From NCBI GenBank assembly GCA_003439945.1, contig QVRM01004803.1, positions 124,001 to 188,000 of the forward strand: DNA of 64,000 nt, in the 5' to 3' direction. A program made the position numbers and the translations under genes. Source of the stretch: Dermanyssus gallinae (Eukaryota > Arthropoda > Arachnida > Mesostigmata > Dermanyssidae). Positions 55,673 to 64,000 of the stretch are shown piece after piece (position 1 is the stretch's first letter; each line of letters opens with the position of its first letter). A model generated the notes under the pieces. That model ran no database searches and was not told the origin of the DNA. It saw only the letters and a list, made by a program, of their open reading frames with translations.

Positions 55673-56324
55673 TGTCACAGATAGACCGAGCGCCACACAA
55701 CCAAAGCAGACAACAGACAGTTATTGTCACAGATAGACCGAGCGCCACACAACCAAAGCAGACAACAGACAGTTATAGCGCTACACAGGTAGAGCAGACA
55801 ATAATTGTACTGGAGATATAGAGGGCGCATTGTAGCTGACGTTATTGTAGTAGTGCGGACTGCCGCCAGGTGGAGGTCGATCGACTACGGCATATAAACG
55901 GCTGCGGCCGTCTTAGCTTTCTCTCTTTTCTCTGCGGTGCACGCTCTGCACGCACGAGTCGATCCACCGCCGGCGGCGTCCGAGGGTAAGCAGCACGCTA
56001 CGCCGCAGAGCCGCCAACAAGGGGTGAGTCAGAGCCGGCCCGTTACGGTGCCGTGATATAGATAAGTGCGCAGGTAGGCTAGGTGTGAATCGGCGTATTC
56101 AGGACGGCCGCGCATTAGTAAATGAGTGTGACATTATATATATATAATATATATTAATATATATTTATATATATATCATTGTGTAACAGACACCGTCGTC
56201 GGTGTAGTGAGAATGAATGTGAGCTCTACCCACGCGAGCAAGACCAGTATTGAGAAATAAATACGACGGAGTATTATATTATTCTCGATATATATTTGTT
56301 CTCGTTCCGCATTAGTTCGTAACA
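55673..56324 (+). repeat. BEL/Pao 3' LTR with a 52-bp duplication at its start
   Basis: The LTR begins at 55673 directly after the polypurine tract. Its first 52 bases are immediately repeated (55725 onward), whereas the 5' LTR has one copy. It contains a TATA box (about 55892), the donor-like GGG|GTGAGTC (56021-56030), a TA-rich segment (56139-56177), AATAAA (56256-56261) and the terminal TAACA. Confidence 0.9.
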
Positions 56325-56329
56325 AATAC

Positions 56330-56685
56330 AACCAACAATGTGACTGCTGAGAGCTGTGTGCACATGAACTAGGATCGCCCGTAGGCGGCAAGAACAGTCA
56401 GCAAAGATCACTACATTGTTTCATTTTTAATTAAGTATATGTAGAACCGCTTTCTGATTGGATTACAAATTGGACCTGTGCGGGCGTTATATTGAGCCCC
56501 GTCGATTTATCTTATTGCTCTTTTTTGTAATTTATACACGGGATCAACCGTTGAGCGGAATGTTCCACCATATGGCTTCAGCATATACCGTATGTGCGAG
56601 GGAGGTACTTACGGACTGCAGCCGAAGCAACGGGTCGTAATCGTGAAAGAACAGCAACACCAGCACGCACTTTGGAGCAATTTAA
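56330..56685. other. No gene recognised
   Basis: BEL 3' flank; no motif recognised. Confidence 0.5.
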
Positions 56686-56689
56686 TGTG

Positions 56690-59085
56690 ATATGTCTATC
56701 ATATTTTAGATTATCCTGGCCATATATTTAGTTTGACTTAGAGTTAGTACCAGCCCGTTTCGTGAAATCCAATTACAAGCAATTGTAATACATTTCGGTA
56801 CGGCCTTGCATAGGGAGGCAGTAAGCATTTCTTGTAGGAACACAACTGTGTCATCAGCGAAAGAAATCTGTATTGATTGGTTTGAGCCTGTTACTAAATC
56901 ATGGGTTTATAAAATAAATACAGTGGACCCAACACACTTCGCCGGGAACACCTTCCGAGACAGTGACTGCATTACTTCTAATACCCTTAATCTTAAAATA
57001 CTGCTTTTGTTCGATTGCGTAAGATTTCATAAGCTCTAATTCATTGCTTTTTATACCAATGTGATTTATTTTGTTATTTATTGTTTGTTGATTTACAGTG
57101 TTAAACGCTTAATTCTAATAACAGAATATTGCTACACAAAAATCGCCACTGTCTAGTGTGTCTGTAATATAATTGATCATTGCATCAGCTGCCGATTCGC
57201 AATTCTAAATCCATATTGATTGTTGCTTAGTAAATTGTTAGCTTCCAAAAAGAAAATCAGTTGCTTAGATAATACCTTTTCTACCATTTTATTAATAGGC
57301 GACAAGAGTGAGATTGGTCTAAAATTGCTAATATTGGATTATGTACCCGTTTTATGAATTGGGTGTAAGAGAGATTACTTGGGATTGTTGTGTTAGTAGT
57401 TCATTTTTTGGATCGACTGCCCCAATAGATTCTGACATAGTTTTCTCTCCTATCGTAGCAAAATGCGGATTGTTTTGATCGATGTTTTTTTCTGACAAAT
57501 CCCAGACGTAACGAGCCCCTCCTTGTAGTCCCTCTAAAACACTTGTTTACGGCCCTCGATGTTGTTTTTGGATTATCAGCATGTTCGAATTGGGCTTTTA
57601 AAATTTTGTTCTTGGCTTTTTTACAAGCTTAGAAAAACATTTTTGTAGGTACGGAACCGGTGTTTTGCTTCACGTGACTGTGTTATCTTGTATATTTTAT
57701 GCAACTCGTCTCTTTTACTAATCCATGTGTAACCCACTCTTTCATAGGTGTGTACTTTGATCTTAATTGTCCGGGAAGATGTACACTCTTGCTGGGTGCA
57801 TGCACTCTGGAATAAAATACTGGCGTCATTGGCCAAATCTGTTGTTTGCATGAATGACCAAACCTTTAGCTCTACTTTTAACTTTAATAAACAATAATCG
57901 ATTTTTTTCATGGTGCGGTTTGTCTTTGTTTTTGCCAAATAAGTAAAATTCAAATTTACTTAGTCGGTGATCACTTATGCCTTTCGAGTCCACAGTGTCA
58001 AAACGTAATCCAAAACTCGCTTACTGCCTATCGAATATTATTATTATTATGGTTTATTAACACCCAGGTTGGGTAAATTTTAAGTAAGTACATCAGTCTG
58101 AATCAGTGGTTTTTCTGTCACCGGATCTTCCCTCATCTTGCGAGTTCAGCTATTGATTGCACTGCTGGACATGCTGCGGCGTGGTATCTATCACAATGGC
58201 CTAAGCATCTCGCGCACTTACAACACTCCTGAGGATTGTGGAATTCTTGTGTGCTGCATAACACGTGATGGAACCCGTGGGCTGCAAATGCCGTAGTTAG
58301 ATGCCTATTCTTATATCCGGCTGCTCGCCAGGTTGTGCTCCTCATCGCTATCGTCGTGTATATTCCTATGTCTATCTCCTTTAATTTTTCGCCCCACTTC
58401 GTAGTGTAGGCCACGAAGGCCGTCGTCTTAGGTAAACCCCATTTTACTTGTAATTCTTGTGTCATTAGAGCCCCCCCATTCTAATATATGAACTATTCTA
58501 TTCCTACAAGAGTTAGCTAACCCCAAAAACTGCCTATCGAATATGTGATCAATGAGACTCCCGCCTGCTTCGGTTAATCTTGTAGGTAGTTTTTCGTTTA
58601 ACAAAATAAAACCCTTACTCGCCAGGTTTTCAGGATAAATTTACTATCTGTTATGTCATTATTTTCTAAAATACACAGGTTTATGCCCCCAACAATCAAC
58701 AGGCAATCTGCTTCAACACTGAGTTGTGAAATCAACTTCGGTATCGAACTAGTTGCAAATGATTCTGGATTTAAAACGTGATCTATAAATTGTTGCCAAT
58801 TGTATTTTCTGATTGAAAATGACCATTTTGACCAATCAGCAGTTGCAGTCCGTTATATCCTTTACTTTTATATTAATAAGGCCTTCCTCGTATGGGTAAA
58901 TCCAAGATTCTGTACACACCACCATATCAGTCACACAATTTGTCAATTGAGATACAAAATTATCAAAGTTCTTAGTAAAGCCTCTTATGTTAATTAATTG
59001 GAATCGTACTGCCCTTGTGTTCCCTCCAGCGTTGCCCCCCCCCCCGAACAACACTGGAGTCAGCCATGAGATCTTCATCCCCAAT
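56690..59085 (-). mobile_element. Decayed CR1/Jockey-like LINE (endonuclease to RT), split by a younger insertion
   Basis: Minus strand, in order. Endonuclease from about 59000 (QLINIRGFTKNFDNFVSQL, VVCTESWI, LLIVGGINLC, GSLIDHIFDRQ). Interruption at 58039-58528. Endonuclease end (FDTVDSKGISDHRLSKFEF, about 58020-57940). Linker frame 57953-57621 (MKKIDYCLLKLKVEL...). RT with RPISLLSPINKMVEK, NNQYGFRIA, NAFNTVNQQ, a degraded GVPxGSVLGPLY, SFADDTVVFLQEM (about 56850) and WISRNGLVLTLSQTKYM (about 56750-56700). Many stops and shifts. It resembles the LINE at 46.7-49.2 kb in organisation. Confidence 0.75.
58039..58528 (-). mobile_element. Inserted 5'-truncated LINE 3' end with Cys/His domain and 16-bp target duplication
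   Basis: ACTGCCTATCGAATAT occurs at 58023-58038 and again at 58529-58544, and the host LINE reads continuously across the join. The insert, read on the minus strand, encodes 110 codons (58465-58133) ending RAAGYKNRHLTTAFAAHGFH, then HVLCSTQEFHNPQECCKC, then ARCLGHCDRYHAAACPAV, the same Cys/His layout as at 24.6, 28.5 and 37.9 kb but more diverged. It ends in an (AATA/TAA)n tail at 58039-58050. A target duplication plus simple-repeat tail identify a LINE retrotransposition event. Confidence 0.8.
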
Positions 59086-59239
59086 GAACAAAATATCCAC
59101 TTTTATAGACTAGCAACCTATAAAAAAACATATTAGAATCAAATTCACCTATAACAATAGTCGTTCCAGCTAAATGTTAAATCATATTACTGCCAAGCTA
59201 AATGTCTATAATTAATCATTAGTTGTATTTAACACAACA

Positions 59240-59740
59240 TATTAGTACCGGCTTACTTCATCTTCTTTAGATCCCCTTCTGTCGTAATCCAGATTGGCCT
59301 TTCTGGATATCAGTATCCTCTCGCGCCATAAGCTTACCGGTTTTGCTGATCCAACAGAACGCAAACGTTTTAGCTCTTTTGGGATCTACCTGAAGATCGA
59401 CATCTTCGTAGCGGCAGCCCGAGACCAGAATTGTTTTTGCCGTGAGACCTTGGTGCTTTTTGCTAAATGACTTCACACTGTCGAGAAAGTCATCCAGCAC
59501 GCGACGATTCCGGAATGCGGCTACGATGTCCTGTACCTCAATCCCGTCCTCGTTTTTATTTTGCCGTTTCGATGTGTGTGACCAAAATGGCGCCGTTGAT
59601 CAGCTGACAGCCGGCCTGCTGAATCTCTGGATCTGCTGAATAACCTCCTCAGTCGGTAGAGCTGGCTGAGCGAGAAATCCAGTCCAGCTCTTAGCGAGCG
59701 ATTATCTACCTGCAATGAACGCACCTCACTTCTCAAGAGC
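59240..59740 (-). pseudogene. LINE ORF1 fragment, possibly the inverted 5' end of the following LINE
   Basis: Minus-strand frames 59736-59521 and 59500-59267 join through one shift. The first is helical and basic (LRSEVRSLQVDNRSL). The second reads EVQDIVAAFRNRR into MLDDFLDSVKSFSKKHQ, then TILVSGCRYEDVDLQVDPKR and FAFCWISKTGKLM. This looks like the nucleic-acid-binding half of a LINE ORF1 protein. It lies 26 bases from, and divergent to, the plus-strand endonuclease/RT at 59766. Confidence 0.5.
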
Positions 59741-59765
59741 TCCAGTTTCTGGCGTTCTGCATTGA

Positions 59766-61960
59766 ATCTGGACTTACTCAGCTTGTCACCTGCCCAACTC
59801 GTCCAAGAAGTGGCAATGTTTTAGATCTCATCCTCACTGATAACGAGGATCTGGTGGCTAACATTGATGTCCGCCCTTCGCCTGTAAAGTCTGATCACAT
59901 GGCTGTTTATTTTGAACTGGTCTCAGGCAAGCCGTTCATGCCCTTGCAACCAAGGGTTAACTACTTGAAGGCCAACTACGACGCAATTGGCGCGTGTTTG
60001 ATGTCCATTGATTGGCGCCAAATTCTCTCTATATGTTCTTCTGCCAACGAACAATATGAAACCTTTGTGAACATATCTTTGGACCTTCTTGATCGTTTTT
60101 CGCCGCTACATCGTGCCCAATCATCCCCTATCGATGAGTATATTGCTCGACTTTCCGCTCGTCTAAGCCGTGATTTGTCTGGACTCTCTGAAGAATTGCA
60201 TATACGACTGTCCCGCAAACTAGGTCGCGCATCATCTCGCTTACGCCGTATAGAAGAAGACAAGCTGGATCCTAATGACGCTAAGCGTTTCTTTCGCTAT
60301 GCCAAGAAGCGTCTAAATCTCCAGGTAGGGGTAGCTCCCCTTACCTGTGACGGCCACATAGCTGTGGAAGATGCTGATAAATCAGAAGTTTTGAGACGTC
60401 ATTTCGAAACTGTATACAAACAGCCTGGCGACTCAAGCTTTGTAGCGACTAAGCCAACAGATTCCTGTCTCAATGACGTCGTATTCACGCCCGAGCTTAT
60501 CTACACGAAACTGCGTGAAACAAAGAGGAAGTGCAGCCTGACACCCGATGGGCTCCCGCCAATTTTCTTTAACGAATTGGCCTTAGCCCTCGCGGAACCT
60601 TTGGCAATGATCTTTACCCGCAGTTTCGAAGATGGAAAGGTCCCCCTAATTTTTAAAGAGTCTGTTGTAACGGCTGTGCACAAAAAAGGGACCGCGATCC
60701 CTTCCAGAAAACTACCGACCGGTAGCTCAAGGCTCTATACCGTGCCTTATCATGGAAAAAATTATCGTCGATGAAATTTATAACTACCTCGACGCCTATG
60801 ACCTCTTGGACCCTCATCAGCATGGGTTTAGAAAGGGGCGCTCTACTGGAACTCAGCTTCTCGAGGTCTGCCACGATTGGGCTATTGCGCGTAACAGGGC
60901 CATCCCCATACATACGGTCTACTTTGACTTCTCGCGAGCATTCGACAGGGTAAATCATAAGATTCTTTTATCTAAAATGGCGGCGCTAGGAATTGGCCCT
61001 CGAATCCTGGCTTGGTGTCACTCTTATCTGACGGAACGTTCCTTCGCCGTAAAAGTCAGTGACTCGGTCTCGAAGCGCTCTCCATGCCCTTCTGGGGTTC
61101 CTCAAGGCTCCTGCCTAGGCCCTCTTATGTATATAATCTTTGCTCAGGACTTGGGAGTATGTCTTCGCAACCTGAACATAACATACAAAATGTATGCAGA
61201 TGATTTAAAAATATATGCCCAGATTAGAGGAAACGAGGACCGCCTGAATATTCAAGCAGCCATTAATAGTATTGCCACCTGGTGTGAGCTAAATGATATG
61301 GTAATTTCAGTTCCAAAGTGCGCGGTCCTGAAGACAGCTCCCGACAACTTCAAGTACCAGCTAAATGATTTTCCTATACCTGAGGTAACATCCTACAAGG
61401 ACCTAGGAGTTACGTTCGATAGACATATGAAGTTTCGGGCGCACATTGCCGGTTCAGCAAAAGCTGCCTCTCGACTAAGTAATCTTATACTAAGAGTATT
61501 CTCATCGCAAGATGCCTCCAAATACCTGCGTCTTTATGAAGCCCTAGTAGTGCCAAAATGGTCATACTGTGCTCACGTGTGGACGCCTTTTTACGACAAG
61601 GATATATGTTTGCTGCAGCGTATTCAGGACAAGTTTTTAAAGAGAGCTTCAAGAAGGTGCAACTTGACGCGTGACAAAGTCGTACTCCCAAGTGTCGCGG
61701 AGTACCAGCGTCGTGTTGACTACCGCGTTTTTAAATATCTTATACGCAATGATCAGATTAATAAGTTTTACCACGTGCGATCAAACAGCCTACGGAGTCG
61801 CGGTTCCATTCAACCGCACGAGATAGCCAATGTGGCAGTCGTTAACCACTCATTTGTTTGGCGAACAGCTCGCCTTGCCCGCGAATGTGAGCAATTCATT
61901 TCCATTGTTCAACCCCTTTTTTAAATAAAGGAGACATTTGTATTTGTATTGTATTGTATT
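59766..61960 (+). mobile_element. Well-preserved CR1/Jockey-like LINE (endonuclease end, RT, tail) with one frameshift
   Basis: The frame from 59766 through 60774 encodes the endonuclease end (CPTRPRSGNVLDLILTDNED; SPVKSDHMAVYF), the linker (EDKLDPNDAKRFFRYAKKR) and the RT start (SLTPDGLPPIFF). A 1-base shift near 60690 moves to the frame 60752-61924, beginning in the RPVA...SIPC block. It continues HGFRKGRSTGTQLLE, VYFDFSRAFDRVNHK, SGVPQGSCLGPLMY, YKMYADDLKIYAQ and the thumb YKDLGVTFDRHMKF...YCAHVWTPF. All RT catalytic Asp residues are present. The stop is followed by AATAAAG (about 61924) and a (TTGTA)n tail to 61960. It is 5' truncated and inactive as it stands. Confidence 0.88.
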
Positions 61961-63260
61961 CTGGTAATCAGTTCCTTGAGCGCGGTCATCAAACGGCACT
62001 ATTTTTTTTAAAACTCCTCCTGAATTTGTCAAAAAGAAAGCAATATTTTCCGAAGCCGAGGGAACTAACAACACACCTCATACAACGGATCGATGCATTC
62101 TGAATTTATTACAGATGGGCGCAGTCGTCATACGACAGACAGTGTTCCAAAGTGTTTAGTCTGAGAATATCGATCTGATTCGAGATTGCTGTTGTTTTTG
62201 GAAACTACGATTGTGATCGCCAAGAAGCAACATGGTTGTTGCATTGACTTTTTCTCGGTACGTGCCTCAATATTACTAGTGACTGGCATTGAGCATGTAA
62301 TATACATTTCTTTAAAGTTTTTTGTTTGCTAAGTTTTTTAATCTTAGAGCTGCCTTTGGCGTTGCGTCAAAGAACACAGCCGTGAACGATCAGGTCATAG
62401 GTAAAAAATCATGCTTAACTCTCGAGCAGGAATTCTGCAAGATAATAAAGCGGTTACGGATTAAATATCGAAACTTTTTCTTCAACAACCTGATGAACGC
62501 AAATTTAGCAATTCTCAAGCTTGCTTAGCGGACTTAGAAGTCTTGTCGAAGTTCTTGGTGCTAACGGCTATACGTCTAAGCAGTAGTTTCAGGGGCAGCG
62601 GGCTTTGAATTTAATGCAGCTGCGATTAAGTTGGAGTTTCTTACAAATCCCGAAACAGAGGCAACACGAGTCATACGTGCAAGCGGAGTTGCGTCTCACC
62701 CTAAATTTTGGCTGGCAATACCTTAACAGGCTCCAACATTTAAGGCTCATCAACCCATCGCAAGCTCGGGGCTCGTCTGGCATATCTTGAAAAGGCTTAT
62801 AACCGCGGCTCAGAAAACCCTCTAATGCTGCTTATAAAGGCGATACCATTTGGGAGGATTTCATTGTACAGAACCTCAGGGAGTTGAATCGCGTAAACAC
62901 GTTTTTCATAATGGAAGTTCAAATAGTGCATGTTCTCGTTGACATAGTTTTGTTTACTACCTATTTCGTATTATATTTTCATCATATTTATTTTACTCAT
63001 ATTGAGCATGTATATAACATAAACATTATAGTTTTTTCAATGAAGGAGGGTTAAATACTCTTACGTACTGCGAGTTGGGAAAGGGGACGGTCTCACTTCC
63101 CATCTCGAGCAGTATAGGACTCGACCCCAGCGGATGGATGTTAGTCAGCTGAGACCCATACCCACTAAACGCACCCCCCCCTTAAGCTTTACTTCCAGAT
63201 AGCTCAGATCTTCATAAAACAGTATTATGTGCCATCAGGGGAAGTGGCGAGCGCCACTCG
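61961..63260. other. No gene recognised
   Basis: Several 60-68 codon frames without motifs. ATTTATTTTACTCATATTGA at about 62985 resembles the end motif of the Cys/His LINE family, but no domain lies next to it. Confidence 0.5.
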
Positions 63261-63269
63261 GATAATCTC

Positions 63270-64000
63270 TCACTCCAACGCTCGACGTGTCTTGTACCAG
63301 CGCCTGCCAACTCACGTCATTCAGGCTTACGTGATTTTCCAGTACAGCCGCTGGAAATCTCGTTCTCCTGAGCCTTCTCAAAGCTCCTTTCTCTTACGTT
63401 TTTTTCGTAGCCATAGCTACTTCTAGCTTATACCTAGAAGTCGTGCCGCATATGTAGTCTACAAACTCCGCAAGGGTTATCTTGGGGGATTTAGGATATT
63501 TGCTCCTTTTCCGTCTCCCTCATTAGTCCATTTTTTCTTGAACCACACTCTTCCACTGTTGTCCAAGAGGATCCCCAAATGCCAGACTCCTTGACCTGCT
63601 TTATTCACTCTCCTACAAGGTATGGTCTGATGGAACCCACCTTCTTCTCTCCCCTAGCAGTATGGCCTCGCTTTGCTCCGGACCGATTGCTCAACCGGCT
63701 TTGTCCATACATCTCCTCGTAGACGTAGTGTTTTATTAGTATTGGGTTCCAATTCTTCTGGTTTTGTCAGTTTCAATTCTTCAAGTTTTTGCCTTCATTG
63801 CGGTGGCCAGATCATCCGCGTACGCATCATCTCTACCCTATAAGGTTATCTTGGCGAAGGTTGTCATCGTTAGCTAGATTCCAGAGCAAGAGCCAGAAGA
63901 TCGAGCCCTGCGGAACTCATGCTGCCATTGATACGTTCACTTCGCTGTTTAAAGCAGTTTGGTCCTCCAAGTACACTAAAATGACCTGGATGTTTTCTGG
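63270..64000 (-). pseudogene. R1/I-like LINE RT fragment, running off the right edge
   Basis: On the minus strand from 64000: NIQVILVYLEDQTALNSEV, then VPQGSIFWLLLWNLANDD (about 63920-63870), DAYADDLATAMKAKT (about 63830-63790), KAG, a stop and AIGPEQSEAILLGERRR (about 63710-63650, the LAxEKTEavLL block) and VWHLGILLDNSGRV (about 63580-63540, the YLGVxLD block). It is an R1/I-type palm through thumb, with stops and shifts. The part 63520-63270 is similar to 26800-27060 (+). The upstream part lies beyond this window. Confidence 0.7.

Larger units (their letters stand above)
51235..56324 (+). mobile_element. BEL/Pao LTR retrotransposon, deletion derivative
   Basis: The element starts TGTCAC at 51235 and ends TAACA at 56324. 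It is flanked by the perfect 5-bp target duplication AATAC (51230-51234 and 56325-56329). The internal region encodes Gag, protease remnant, RT fragment, RNase H, integrase and a DUF5641-type tail, in BEL/Pao order. The shared LTR part (51235-51534 versus 55725-56024) looks identical over 300 bases, implying recent insertion. Yet the second half of the 5' LTR, any primer-binding site, the end of Gag, the protease active site and RT motifs before the YMDD box are all missing. Confidence 0.92.

Overview
The window is eukaryotic and almost entirely made of transposable-element debris. I see no rRNA, CRISPR array, operon or convincing multi-exon host gene. The mix of elements is: a D34D mariner, a BEL/Pao LTR retrotransposon with a DUF5641-type C-terminus, LINEs resembling CR1/Jockey, R1/I and restriction-like-endonuclease (RLE) groups, and very abundant (TA)n arrays. 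This fits an arthropod; a chelicerate, perhaps a tick, is my best guess, but that rests on repeat flavour alone.

Layout, left half. 1-10 kb is mostly uninformative, with one speculative promoter/first exon (1177-1421), two minisatellites, a possible Ty3/gypsy remnant and an R1/I-like LINE 3' end (7.4-7.9 kb). 10.3-14.2 kb holds an R1-like RT fragment, a large LINE (10985-13475) whose YADD block is deleted, a 90-bp-armed fold-back element inserted at its tail, and a mariner-like non-autonomous repeat. 16.2-20.4 kb holds two LINE fragments around a complete, apparently intact mariner (17025-18344). 22-29.3 kb holds R1/I-like fragments, DNA-transposon relics and two copies of a LINE with an unusual Cys/His-rich C-terminal domain.

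Layout, right half. 32.1-36.6 kb carries two copies of an RLE-type LINE with a YLDD reverse transcriptase; a third lies at 45.1-46.4 kb. A third Cys/His-domain LINE copy is at 37.7-38.3 kb. A decayed CR1/Jockey-like LINE on the minus strand fills 46.7-49.2 kb, followed by a tRNA-derived SINE-like unit and long simple repeats. 51235-56324 is a BEL/Pao element with a perfect 5-bp target duplication and identical shared LTR sequence, but with half its 5' LTR, the protease active site and most of the RT palm missing. 56.7-59.1 kb is another decayed minus-strand LINE, split by a younger LINE insertion with a perfect 16-bp target duplication. 59.2-61.96 kb is a well-preserved LINE that may carry a 5' inversion. 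An R1/I-like RT fragment runs off the right edge.

The genes do not form a pathway; the window records successive and nested insertions. The most informative points are the BEL derivative whose 5' LTR stops at a splice donor, the repeated Cys/His-domain LINE family, the three-copy YLDD/RLE family next to microsatellites, and the intact mariner. Motif assignments were made by eye from translated sequence; clade names are provisional.
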